Positions 11,177 through 23,369 of a stretch of DNA of 64,000 nt are shown here, one piece after another; position 1 is the stretch's first letter, and every line of letters begins with the position of its first letter. Position numbers and translations under genes: made by a program. The stretch is from Pholiota molesta (taxonomy: Eukaryota > Basidiomycota > Agaricomycetes > Agaricales > Strophariaceae): assembly GCA_014925825.1 (NCBI GenBank), contig JACGCK010000113.1:62001-126000 (forward strand). The letters are read 5' to 3'. A model generated the notes under the pieces. That model saw only the letters and a program-made list of their open reading frames with translations, did not search any database and was not told the DNA's origin.

Positions 11177-14140
11177 AGCGTGCTGTCGAAATTGATATTC
11201 GAATCTTGGAGTTCAATAAATAAAAATAACCCGGTAGACGATGGAGGATAGCTGTTTGCTGGTCAGGCCAACATAGAGATGGTTAACGGGAGGGAAAACC
11301 ACCATGAATTGGAGGTATATGAAGGGGGACTGTTAATGCCACAAATTTTGATAAGCCCTTTGAACGCATTTTGGGCCCACAAACAAAGGCTTTATTTGGA
11401 CCATGTTTGTATTTTGGGCCACTGTGCCACTCAAAGATTTCCATATAAGGTATTCCTTCCACTGCCCACCCACATGCTCAACCTTCCCACGGGCCACCTT
11501 TTTCTTTATCACGGTGAACCTCAAGAACAAAGGGAAAATGTTCCATCGAATGCTTCTGTCAAAGAAGTACATAGGTTTGTCATGTCGTCATATCTTCTCG
11601 GACCGCACACTATCACCACGTTAGATTTACTTTCGACATAGCGAGCTATGTCGGTTTGGTCCAGCACGATAGTATTCCTTATCAAACTCAGTTGAAAAAC
11701 TGGGATTTGGAAAACGATGAATAGTTGCATCAGCTAAAGTTCGGGATCTAAATTAACATCGCTGAAATTTGGCTAAAATAGGGCACTGGTTCAGAAGCTC
11801 TGGCACCGGCACGCATATGTACGCGCATGCATGACGAGCGAGCGCTTATAGATTACGAGGTCTGCATCGTTCAGGTAATAGAAAATAAGCTAATTCTAGC
11901 TTCTGCATTTCACGCTCAAGGAGATAAGTAGTATAAGCGCTAGGTAGAGGTGCCTGAACTCTGTGCTCACAATCACCAAAATCATCATTGTCGGGCATGT
12001 TATATGGTGCCCAATAGAATCGCGCGAGAGAGCCGGGATTTCTCTGTCGAGTAATGTGGGGGTGGCCTAATGGCCGTCCTCAACCAGATACGAGGGGTGG
12101 GCATTCATTGAACGCGGTGATCAACGCCGATGAGGCGTCTCAGAGCTATGTGGAGCATGAATATTTGAATGAGCATCGCACTGCGTACTCGGGGTAGAAA
12201 ATCTGGTATGCAGATGGCGCGAAAACCGTTCATTCATCGACAATGGCGAATTAACAATCTATCAGGCTTTGGCTTTCAAATGCAATAATTCGAGGCATTT
12301 CATTTCTTCGCAAATCTTACAACGACGTGCAGGAGTAATCACATATGAAAAAAGGACCCACAAGTGTATGAATAGATCGCTCGATCTCAACTCGGATTGT
12401 TCCGTTTGAAGCTCAGCAGATCTTGACGTGAATCGAATATGGGGAATGGCTTCCTGACAATCATTGATTCATTAGATCAAGATGTGAGCATAGACATATC
12501 CTGCTCTATTATGGTGTTCTCAGGACCTGATTTTTTGAGTGCGGTTAGGAGGCCGATGCCGAAACCCGAGGCAGTTTTCAAATAGACATTTGGGAGGGTA
12601 AGCCACATACCTGGCAGACCACGGCTCTTGATATTCACACAGCGTAGCTATGTTTAGGCGCGCAGGAATAGCGAGAGTTGCCAATATTCGAGACGGCATT
12701 TGGTGACAAAAGCAAGAGCATAGTAAGTACAAAGGCCGGACGGAGGCGAACATTGCAGACATATGTCGGTGACACAGTATGAACAGAGTAATCGATAAAA
12801 TATGAGGGGGAATGGAATAAGGCTGCTGGCACCGACGATCCACTCGGAGTCTACCCTGACGGGCAGACGTGAGCGACTAACAAACTGCATCAAGACGATC
12901 TCCGGTGACCAATCGATGTCCGTCCAGGTCTATACATATGCAATTTATATCTATATGTGCCTGATGGTCAAAAAAGGTCGGCCCAAGAACAGGCGCCGAG
13001 AACAGTCCTGAGCGCTTCAGCATCAGATTATTGCTTACTTGATCCGTAGGCAGCGCGTTGAAGTTGGTTGAATGGCGCGGGGTCGCCCGGGGCAGGCGCA
13101 GCATCAGAACTATTCGGGAGTATACCTTGTGCTACTTCTGTCTCCCATTAAATTTCCCAAGTAATGTGTATATTACCTTAACAATAAGCATGAAGGAAAT
13201 GAGATCACATAGATCTTATTCAACGTTTCCCAACCTATGCGGCGAAACTAGAAAGAACTTGGACTTCGGAGCCGCCAGTAAAGCGGCGAGTGGCATCGTG
13301 GCGACTGTTAATGATACGTACGGTAATAATACGTACGGATACAAGTAACAGAGATGAAAGCGTGGGGAAGCACATCAACTCTCTCTTAAGATTTTCTCGT
13401 TCCAAGGGTTTCGAGTTACTCTGCGCAATAGGACTTGATTGACGCCATGCCCACGCACGCACATCGACACCGACGGCATGCTCCCAGACTGTCCGGGCGT
13501 CAAATCGAGAGCCGCGATCGACAATGCCTGCTGGCAACATCCCTAAATACTTACAGACAATGATTCATTTCCCAACTCCACGAGGCCACAACGGTACTCT
13601 GTGTAGGCCAGAAAAATGATACAGCACGGCACCATTGAGTCCAAAAGGCAGCAAAATAACATATCACTCCATTGACCGTTCATCGACATCGCGAAGGAGT
13701 TTGTAAAGGAAACTAGGAAATCACTCCAGACGACGAAAATAAGCATTGCTACAAGGCCAATAAGTGTGCTCGGCCAAACAATATATATATATACTACAAA
13801 CCCTCCCAGCTAACGAATAAGAAAAGATAAAAAAAGAAATCTGGCAGAGGTGAACAATTTGAGAGGCGTTAATAGTTTGTAAGAATAGTATGCCACACGC
13901 CCACCTCCCTCGCATCGAATAGATGATAGAAAGACATCGTAATAAATAAACACGACGATCTAAAGAATGAAAAAAGCGGGTTGATACATCGAAGGTCGGC
14001 GGGCAATGGGCGAGGCATTGGAGTTGTGCTGGCGGGGAATAAATAGAACGAGGAAGACGGCAGAGAAGGGGTTGCCGTCGAATAAAATAACAATCATATT
14101 AATATCCTCGAGGGTTTTAAGCGTTAGGCACTAGGTCATA
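11177..14140. other. Long intergenic region
   Basis: About 3 kb without a gene I can support. Open frames on both strands are short, overlap each other, and lack family motifs or a credible exon chain. No tRNA-like fold, array or terminal inverted repeat was seen. It lies between two minus-strand genes and may hold the 5' region of the unknown membrane protein and the 3' region of the glycosyltransferase. Confidence 0.4.
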
Positions 14141-16421
14141 TCACAGCTTCCCCGCCACCCGATCCTCAATGAGCTGCACGATCGTCGGCCCATGGGCCGG
14201 GATGCTGTTCTTCTGGAAGCCGTCCGGGTAGTCCACATTCGGCTTATCAGGATACGTATGATGGCTTCAACAAATGCAGAAGTCGTCAGCACAAGTGATA
14301 TATACTAGGAGGGCAGGTGCGAATGGATGACTCACGTATCGTTCCACACAGCGACGTGGCTCATCCCGAGCGCCCGTGAGGTCCAGTAGTAGTCGTGCGC
14401 GAACCCGCCGGGGAAGAACATCTCGATGACGGTGGACGCGCGGTTGGGCTTCATGAACACCAGATGCGTGAGGCCGTTCCCATGCACGCCCAACATAATC
14501 TACGCAGCGCAAACACCCCACTAAGCACATCTTCAATTCACTTAAAATAGCAGGAACATACCGTCGTCCGAGCAGCAGCCTGGATCTGCTGGTCATGCGT
14601 CAGCTTCTCCGCCTCCAGCACCGCCAGCTCCCACTCCAGCGGCACCTCCACATCCGGCGCCGGCGCCTCCTCCACCCCGCGCCGCACCCGCCGCCGCTCG
14701 TCATCGTCGAACCCAATCACCCGATTCGCGTCCTTGAAGAACCGCGCGCGCTCCTCGTTCTTCCGCGCCACGAGCGCCTGCAGCGCCTCCACGAGCGCGT
14801 CGTGGTCCTCCGGGATCAGCTTGCGGTTGCCCGCGCTCTGCCGGCTGATATACGTGACCACGACCCGCTGTGGCGCCGGCAGCCTCCCCTGGTTTTCCGC
14901 GCCGACGTTCGCGACGTGCGCGGGGTCGAAGCGCGGCGCGTCCGCGCCCAGCCCGCGCACCTCGCCCTCCGGCGCCCCGAAGTGCACCTGCGGCGGCTCG
15001 TGCTGCGCGTCCGGGTATTGCCCGCCGCCGCCGTGCTGCCGCGCGCGGTCGCGCACGGGCGCCACGCCCTCCTCCGCGCCGGCGAAGCGCCACACCGCCT
15101 CGCGCAGCGGCGCCCACCACCCGCCGACGTGCAGCCCCCTGAGCTTCCCGTTGACGCGCATGTACTCCCACGCCTCCGCGGCCGTGCGCTGCGTGTTCGA
15201 GCCGCACATCCAGCCGCGGTGCGCCGCGCTGCGGTCCGCGAGGAGCAGGAGCGGGAAGTGCCACGCGCGCTCGTCCGCGGCTGGGGAGGCGGCGGAGGCG
15301 GGCTTGGGGCGCGTGGCGGCGACGCGGTCCGCCCAGTCCTCCTGGTGCTCGACGGCGAGCGAGGGGAAGGCCGCGCGCATGAAGTAGCGGTTGAAGCCCG
15401 GGTTGTCGCGCCAGCCGTCCGCGTTGGCGTGCGCGAAGATCGCGCGGTGGATCGGGGGCGCGGGTGGCTGATTTAAGGAGTAGTGGACGGCAGAGGAGGG
15501 CGAGAGGGCGTCGGAGGCGGGTATCGGCTCGGAGAAGGCGCCGTGCCAGAAGGCCTGGACGCCGAAGAAGAGCTCGGCTACGAGGTGGTAGTAGTGCCGC
15601 AGAAATTGGGTGGGGTCGTTGAAGAGGAGCTGCAGAGAAGGGTAGAGTTAAAATTTCAGTTAGCTTTAGTTATGATGATGGGCGGAGTCAAATAATTAAT
15701 TAGGCATAAAGAAGGGACGTGTCAAACGCCATTAAGGTGGGGGAAGTGATAAGAATCATGGGGAATCAAACCGAGCTTGAAGCCCGCTGTCCCAGGAGCA
15801 AAAGCAAGGATAAAGAGAGGCATAACATACCGTGTTGCCCTCCACAGTCCACACGCGGTTGAGATCAGGCTGTCTCCCATCCGGGTCCATAGTCACCCAT
15901 TTTCTCTTCGCCTCCCGCGTAGAGATAATTTGCATATTTTCAGGCCTCGGTTCCCTCGCCTCGATGTTTTCCGGTGTATTCTCCGCTTTCAGCCCCGTGC
16001 TGGTCATCATCCGAATCTCCGGAATGTTCGCCCGCTCGTCCTCGTCCGCCACGATGAAAATAGTCCCGTTGGACATATAGACATTGCGGAAGAGCGTCCA
16101 CCCCGGCGCGTGTGCGAGAACCTCCGTCGAGGGCAGCTTGTCGAAGGGCGCTATTGCGTGCGATTGGGACGTCGGGGTCGATAGCTGCGTCACGGTCGCC
16201 GTGGCGGTCTGCGTCTGTGTTCGAGTCTGTGTTCGGTGATCTGTTGTGGTGAATGTCGTGATGCGTTCGATGACTTGGTCCTGGGACGCATGGTTGTTGA
16301 TGACTATGTGGTCGGATTGGTAGTCTTGACTGAACAAGAGGGACCAGATGTGCATAGAGGACGCCCCTAGCAGGAGCAAAAATGCATCACGGCGGTTTAG
16401 TCCTCCAGGTCGGAATATCAT
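14141..16421 (-). CDS. Glycosyltransferase family 61-like, type II membrane protein
   Basis: Exons are 16421-15831, 15629-14562, 14499-14336 and 14264-14141, giving 648 residues. A single membrane anchor lies near the N-terminus (about residues 13-31, AFLLLLGASSMHIWSLLF), followed by a Thr-rich stem, so the catalytic part should face the Golgi lumen. The C-terminal half has the GT61/DUF563 signature: VVTYISRQSAGNRKL, then IMLGVHGNGLTHLVFM and TVIEMFFPGGFAHDYYW. Members transfer xylose or GlcNAc-type sugars; the substrate here is unknown. The large second exon is extremely GC rich, which produces long but spurious open frames on the other strand. Confidence 0.87.
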
Positions 16422-17144
16422 GGCTTGTGACCGAATACGACCAGCGTGCTAGTGGGTATTGATGGCGCTGCAAGCGAAAACGTTCTCCAAGCTTCGAATA
16501 TAGTGGCCAACTACGGTCGAAAGAAAGGGAAAATGGACTTCAAGCTGGGGGGTTTTGGTCGGACTAATTGCAAGTGTGTTAGCAATATAGCCTGAAAGTG
16601 ATGTGGGAGGCGAACAGTGAAAGTGAAGTTAAGACGGGGCACAATTATGCCTGTGTCACAGGTAGAAATAGGAGGTAAGGCGTCCGCCGCCGACGAAATG
16701 TAAAGAGCGACTGGAAGATATGTGGGAGGCGCGGACAAAGAGCTGCTAGCGCCAACATGTCTGAAACTCAGGCATATGCCCGAACGGCGAATAGGGCCGG
16801 CATCATTGATCATGATCCCGAGCTTCCTTTGTTCTCACATGTATTGTTCCCCTCAACCACCGCCTTCCAGACACGCAAGTTCAAGTACTTGATGCAAGTC
16901 AATAAAACTTCAAACTTACCATCCCCTTAATTACAGCCAAAGAGTAGTTAATATTCAGAGCCAACAAGAGGCATTTGATTTGTAACTTATAAGTATGAGG
17001 GATCTACACTTTGATATACTTCCTAAGATGCTCTCAGAAGCGCCATTTTAATAGGTGTGCAGCCGCGAGCAAAGCATATATTACAGAAGCAGCGGAATGA
17101 CTCTACATAGCTTTATCAATGTGCGCGAGATATAATGAAACCCA
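16422..17144. other. Intergenic region
   Basis: No gene is supported between the glycosyltransferase start and the end of the second MFS transporter. The minus open frame at 16511-16813 has no recognisable content. Confidence 0.4.
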
Positions 17145-19369
17145 TCATATAACATAGTGGAAATCCGGATGGCGATCACCCAGCTCAACCCAAGCGCGCA
17201 GCCCACCTTCTGGGTTTTTATCCGTGACATAGGGCTCCAAAATCTTCTCGCGCAGGCGTTCCTTACGCTTGGTCAGGTATCGGAGCACAACGGCGTTGAG
17301 AACGGCGAGAGCGATTGATACCACAGCGCTGAGAAAAAATAATGATAAATGAGTGTGTACGATGGAACTTTGATTGAGGGAAGCACTTACAATGTCAGAT
17401 TCATTATGGTCGTCTTCCGGAATTTCGGTCCTTCATTCGTAGGATACATCCATGTGCTTAAAATTCCTCCCTAAACGACTGAATCAGAACTCCAACGCGC
17501 CGGAGAATAAAGGCTCAGGAACATACAGCATTAGTCAGGACAAAGCCCATCGCGATACTCGTCGCCCGTCGATAATATGGCTCCGAGTTGTTCGCTATCC
17601 ACGCCGCAATCACCGGCGTCCTGGCGTACACGCCTGGGACCATGAAATAGAGCGCAGCATATGATACGTGCTTGTTCTCAGCAGCTGCAAGAAATTGGTC
17701 AGGCTTTGTAGAACCGTAACGCGATGGGTTGAAGGGACATGCGCACCGAAATACATAGCAAATCCGACGACGGCAAAAAGGCAAACACAGACCAAGGGCA
17801 CGAACCGCGTCTTGTAACGATCGGAGATATGCGCGAGAATAAGAGTGACTGGCGCAAATATCACATTAGGCGCCCATCCAGCAAAGCATCACCACATAAG
17901 AATCTACGCACCAAAGAACCCAACGGCATACGGCCCCACACTGAGCAGCTGACTCTTGTTTGCGCTGAACCCAAGCTGATTGACGATGGACGGCAAGAAC
18001 AGCGCAAGCCCATAGAGATTCGTGCCGCCCAGGAAGTACAGCACGAACATGATGAGCACATGCGGCGACGTGAACGACGCCCAGACTTGTCTCCATGTGA
18101 ACTTGTCGAGGGGGTTCACGAATGGGCGGTCTTTCTGGAGGCGCAGCATGATGATCCTGATGTGTGCAACGCTTGCTTAGAATTGGGTCAAAGAGAGAAC
18201 GGGAATGCAGCGCACTGTTTCTGCTCGTCCGTTAGAAATCGGGATTGCATTGGCGTTGCGGGTACGAGAAAAAAGGAAACGATGCCGACGAGTGCGCTGA
18301 AGATGCCCTCCTAAAATAGGGCACGACATGATCAGCTCACAACTATCAGCGTCTCTGAAACAAGTTGACAAACCAGAATGAATATCCACGACCACCCAGG
18401 CCTGCCTCCAACGCCAGCCATCTGAGAAATAGCCGCCGCGAGAAGCCCCGAGAAGGCGCCCGACAGCTAAAACGTGGGGTGAGTGAATTATTAATATTTA
18501 ATACAAGTAGCATTACGCTCGAATTAAACATTGATACATACAGAAGCTGCAGAGAAGAAGAACGCAATCCTAGGAATCGGTTGGAAGTAAGCATTAGAGC
18601 TTCTCGAGCCTTCTATAAATAAGAATGAGAATATCGCACCGTAAAGCCAGTTCCCTGCGGGTGTAGAACCCAGAAAGATAGAGCACGATGCCAGGAAACA
18701 TAGGGCCTTCCATGAGCCCCAGGAAGGCGCGCACGATGACGAGGCCGTGGTACGATTTGACGAAGCCCTGCGCGACGACGATTACGCCCCACAGGGTGAG
18801 GATCGTGGGCATAAGAATGTTGGGACCGATCTTCCGGAGCAGGAGGTTCGCGGGAAGTTCAGAAAGGATGTAAGGCCTATATTTGACGAGCGACAGAATG
18901 TGTTAGCAGTCTGGTGTTCAAGATGAATCGAGGAGATTGTCGTACACGAAAGTGATCGTAACCGCGACTTGATATTGATAGTCGGTCAAGTGCAAGCCTT
19001 TTTGGAGTCCAGCAATTCTAGCATTGCCTTTAGCATGCCAACATGAGTATAAATATTTCAAAGTAATCATCAGGAGGTCTTACCGATATTGGATCGATCC
19101 TGTCAAGGTTATGAGCAACCGAAAGAGAAAGAAGGTAGATGAAGGAAACGTACCAAAAATGACAAAAAGTAAAACATAGTCATGATCGGCAGGATAGTCA
19201 AATCCAATTTGCGAACAGCTTTTTTGATCTTGTCCTCATCGACAACACCAATGGGCCCCGCCTTCTCAAGTTGCGAGCCGATGGAGCCCTTGGACAAGGA
19301 CGAAGTGTCCAAGGTTTCCACGACCTCGATTTTCGAGCTTTCTTTTTCGGAATGGTACTCCATCAGCAT
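17145..19369 (-). CDS. MFS transporter, Dal5/TNA1-like, paralogue of 6934-9121
   Basis: This second permease of the anion:cation symporter family shares its block order and many exon boundaries with the one at 6934-9121. Visible blocks are RKLDLTILPIMTMFYFLSFL, a short exon with DRSNI, GNARIAGLQKGLHLTD, SELPANLLLRKIGPNILMP, GLMEGPMFPGIVLYLSGFY, GGTNLYGLALFLPSIVNQLG, NKHVSYAALYFMVPGVYA and the C-terminal WVELGDRHPDFHYVI. The start ATG at 19369 gives MLMEYHSEK; a second ATG two codons on is equally possible. The substrate is unknown. Confidence 0.88.
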
Positions 19370-21306
19370 GGAAGGGCGATGACGGAGTAGAATGGTCCAC
19401 AGAGGATAACCAAACAGAACTTTTTACCGCATCCTTATGAATCTTTCCTCTCGAGGCACACCAAGCGTCTAAGGCGGAGCTATCACAACGCCAAACGAGT
19501 CCTCAATCCCCAATAGTCGAAGATCTGCAGACCTAAGTCCGCTACACCAAAGTTTGAACGCAGCGGTCCCTACCCGAAGCTGAGATTACCCAATTGAATA
19601 CGGGGCCTGGTGTGAAGGATCGCTGAGAGACTGCCGAAGACGACGAGGATCATGTCTAATCTCGGTGGATGCCTTATGCTTTCATCATTTCTCATACACG
19701 AATTTACTCGCCTTCTCTAGACCCCAGTAGATGATGTATACGTGCAATGCGGAAAAGATGACGGAGCAGTATGGGGAGAGGAGGTTGGCAGGGCCGAGTC
19801 CAGTATTGATGAGATCACGGGTGATTGCCGCTGGTGGCATTTGTATGCAAATCTCGCGCATCCCACCGCAAAAATGTACTCTGGATATAGAGAATATGAC
19901 GCATAATCAGAATAAGGAGTTTCGAGGATCTCGATAAACATTGAATGAAGCGCTCACTGCAGTGGTAATTTTAAATGGCCAAGAGGGTTCGGCCCCTATC
20001 AGGGAGATCCTGAAAGAATCAAGATGGTTCGCTGCTTACAATGAGCTGCGGTTGGTATGAGAGGTTGCCAACCTCCAGTTTTTTTTATTAACAGTTGGTG
20101 TGGAGTGTATCATTCCCATTTCACAGATTGCTCGACAACGAGGGAACGGGGGAAGAAACAAGAAGAAAAACAGAATTTCGGAAGATACGTTCACTGGTCA
20201 CACACGTGACGTCACGCGACTGAATTTCCCAGGCTGAGGTTGCTCCTGGGCTTTCGTGACTTGGCTCCCAACTTACACCACTCCTTGCTTCGCCAGACAA
20301 TCGCCAATGCTATCCATCACGGCCTTCCGTTTGACTGCAACCTTCCTCTCGTGTGGAAAATATTCGCCGTGCGAATGAATCGCTATCCCCCATCTGACAA
20401 ACTTGGGCTTAGCCTAGGTTTACTTGAGATTTACTGTGATTGGCTGCAACCGTCTTCCTCCTTGCATTGGTTGAGACTCTCTATAGGTATCTCACTCAAC
20501 TGCTTGGATCTTCAATCGTTGTAAGCTCAATTTGGGTCCGATTACAACAGGAATATTCCACTATGATTCTTTTTTTTTCCAGATTTGCGGCCGGTCTTTT
20601 GTTGGTTTTTTGTTCACTGTTCGGAGTCCGAATCTTCGCCGCTACGGTGGGGTTGCGTGCTAATGACAATAATCAGCCGAATTGTACTATTCTGTCTATT
20701 GTCCAGTACATGTTGTACGTCGACCTGACGTCGACGGGCAACCTAGCGAAAACGGTGCCTGTCCTCCCGGGTATGATGCATGTGGCTTGGACCGCAGTCG
20801 TACTATGAAGTTGTCGCTCATGGTGGGTTTCATCTTTTGTTGCTATGTTTCGCTCTCGAAAAGTCGGCTTGGACCTCCTGGTTCTGCGCACCCATATTCT
20901 TTTTCTTTTGTGGTAGAATGAAAGAAGTCGCAGCCCCACTACTACATCGCATCACATTCCATGATGTGATTATGCGCTGGAGCGTTTGCTGTTCTTACCT
21001 GGCTTATCCATTTTTATCGTGATCACATGTGTGATAAACCAGCGCAAGCTTCCATCCATACCAGGAAAATGAAAGCAACCAAATTCCAATGCGTCCGCAT
21101 CCATCCTATTGTGGTAACGCCGCTACGCGCCCCGAAACAATTGTTGCCTATTCAAGAAAGAATATGAAATCGCTTCCTCGTTGCTGTGTAATTCTGTCGA
21201 TAAAAAGGCGCCTTTTGCTTGATTCTAAGCCCCCAAAAGCCCTCTTTCTTTCCGCCCTCCTCTGGTCCACCAGCGCGAATATCTTCTCCTTGCTCTTGAT
21301 CCAACC
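19370..21306. other. Intergenic region
   Basis: No gene is supported. A hydrophobic open frame at 20440-20808 begins without an ATG, and no family motif is seen. A palindromic-type site, CACACGTGACGTCACGCG, is at about 20199-20216 and could be a bHLH/bZIP site. The region separates a minus-strand transporter from a plus-strand gene, so it likely holds two promoters. Confidence 0.4.
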
Positions 21307-22158
21307 ATGAATATCGTTCTCGAGACCAATATCCAGTCTGTTTCTACAGGCACTATACGCGACTCTCCGATCGGCCCTGATGTCTACCAGCCTTTGTCGA
21401 AGGACAAAATGTTAGTTCACAAGAGACGCTACGTGTACAAGAGACTCGGCCCTTCGAATAATAAGTGCGTTTTACTATACATCTCTTATGTATATGGAAA
21501 GTTACTTAATGGGACGAACTCTAGCACCAAACCCGCCATCGAGCTCTACGTCGGCCGCGCAACGCCCCACATCGAGGAAATCACTATCACTGGCGAAGGC
21601 GGCACACTGACAGCTATCTACGAAAAAGCCGATGAAGTCATGGAGCATACACGGCGCGGCAAGGAATTGCCTTCCGCGACTATCGTCCAGTTCACCCAAA
21701 CCATCCAATACGTACCGCCCTCAGATATTGATTCGTCCCAAGCTCCTACTGCGCCGCTCGCAGGGACTCATCCAAGCAGGATAATGGTTAACCCCCATTC
21801 TACTTCGGGTTCGAGTTCCTCTGCATTGCGCGCCATTAAAGTCGAGGCGCCCGCTGAAGCTGGCACTCAAGCCCGGGCCCCTCAGGCGCTGTCCATCGCG
21901 TCTCGCCCAAAGCGCAGCCTTCCCTCGAGAACCCAGTCACAGACTGGCGCAAGAACTTCCCGCAGAAAGAACATTGCCTCTGATGATAACATCTGCTTGA
22001 GCCGCAAACGCAGACGCGAAGAAGACGACGATATCGACACTTCCTTGAACGAAGACGTGTCAGCGAAATCAAAGCGAAGGCGACTAGTGATGCTAGGCGT
22101 GTCGGTCATGGGTATCAGCTTCGAATTCTGCGGCTTTCAGTGGGATACCCGCTGCTAA
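21307..22158 (+). CDS. Unknown basic, nuclear-type protein
   Basis: Exons 21307-21464 and 21525-22158 give 263 residues; the 60-base intron keeps the frame open. I do not recognise a family. The first ~120 residues look folded (KPAIELYVGRATPHIEEITITGE). The rest is Ser/Ala/Pro rich with several basic clusters (RPKRSLPSR, RKRRREEDDDID, KSKRRR) that look like nuclear localisation signals. It is divergent from the MFS transporter upstream. Function is unknown. Confidence 0.65.
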   Translation: MNIVLETNIQSVSTGTIRDSPIGPDVYQPLSKDKMLVHKRRYVYKRLGPSNNKCVLLYISYVYGKLLNGTNSSTKPAIELYVGRATPHIEEITITGEGGTLTAIYEKADEVMEHTRRGKELPSATIVQFTQTIQYVPPSDIDSSQAPTAPLAGTHPSRIMVNPHSTSGSSSSALRAIKVEAPAEAGTQARAPQALSIASRPKRSLPSRTQSQTGARTSRRKNIASDDNICLSRKRRREEDDDIDTSLNEDVSAKSKRRRLVMLGVSVMGISFEFCGFQWDTRC

Positions 22159-22292
22159 AAATTTGATGATTTCCATTGATCATTATTCACTCCCCTCACC
22201 TGTTGTCATTATTGTTGTATCATATTCCAACCATATTCTCTTAGCTTATTTCTTCTAAAATCTAGATTATTCCTCCAATTATACTTTTATTT

Positions 22293-22604
22293 CTACTGTG
22301 CCTTCTGCAAAACATCGCCGCTCAATTCTGAAAGATCAAAATCAATCAAATCAATTGGAATATTGAGAAAGGGAAGGATAAGGATTGCGACGCCGATATT
22401 TACTACAGTTGGCCCAATTGCCCCAGAATACTTCCGAGAGAGCTTAAAATTCACGTACCCTGCACCATCTTCTGTTTGAATCTGCGACGTGATGTCTTCT
22501 TTCACATCGGGCACCAATTTGCTTCTGTAGACAGTCAAATAATAAATGAACATGCTGTGAAAACGCGCTGAATCCTGACTCGGACGTCCCGTTGAAGGAT
22601 GCAT
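22293..22604 (-). CDS. Possible small membrane protein, unknown
   Basis: A 103-residue open frame starts with ATG at 22604. It has one hydrophobic stretch (about VVNIGVAILILPFLNIPIDL) followed by an acidic end. There is no family match I know. It could be an exon of a longer gene or a chance frame; the hydrophobic helix and acidic end are the only support. Confidence 0.25.
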   Translation of the reverse strand: MHPSTGRPSQDSARFHSMFIYYLTVYRSKLVPDVKEDITSQIQTEDGAGYVNFKLSRKYSGAIGPTVVNIGVAILILPFLNIPIDLIDFDLSELSGDVLQKAQ

Positions 22605-23369
22605 TAAAAGTGGAAAAAACCCTCTAGGAACATGTTATACTTGGGAACTAGTAATCACGCATTGGACGATTGCAGCGGACGGCTTTCTATTTATGGAAAC
22701 CTGTTTGGACTCGTCCGACGACGCCCCCAACTTATCGCTGGAGAGAGGAAGATGGCGTACGCCGTACAGCGTTGTCCATCCGTTCTGGACGGGTTAGTAC
22801 GTCAGGGTCCCAATTTTATCCCTATCTCCAACCTATCTCTCTCATCAGTGTCTGTCTATACTTGGCATACTTAATGTGTGCGCAGCCAGTTTCGGCGTCA
22901 CAGTCATGGCTACATTTATGGGCATGATTATCGATATGGATGTCGTTTGAACATGTATTCATCAGAGATCTGGATACATAAGGCGACAGCGGTGACCGGA
23001 GCTTTGCAGGGGTTACACACAGAAATGCAGTCGGTCAGATATTCTATATACTTATCTTGTACACACCATCTATATAAAGAAGCACGGCATTCTGATAAGG
23101 GCTGTGCCGAATCCATGCGATTGACGATGATTATGAGGGGTATTTGGATTATTTTGAACATTGTAAACATCAACATCAACTGTCACAATGTTGGTGTGGG
23201 CGGTGGCAAGGCAGTGGCACTAACCAAACCACCTGATACTTAGTACTAGGAATGTACTCAGGTACTACTTACTTCTGACCGTCATTCGTGTTGAATCGTC
23301 TTTCTTTCCCTTGAACCACAAGGATTGTCTTGCCACACCTATCCTTCTTTCTAGGTCTTCGCTATACCA
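22605..23369. other. Intergenic region before the TPR gene
   Basis: No gene is seen. This is the likely promoter of the HeLo/MLKL-like TPR gene. It contains short direct GTACT-type repeats near 23230-23275, with no clear element boundaries. Confidence 0.35.

Noticed and set aside
14595..15476. Long plus-strand open frames (up to 293 codons) opposite the glycosyltransferase
   Set aside because: They are Arg/Pro/Ala-rich shadows of a very GC-rich minus-strand exon whose frame carries clear GT61 motifs.
20440..20808. Hydrophobic 122-codon open frame
   Set aside because: Begins without ATG, and no family or exon chain could be built around it.
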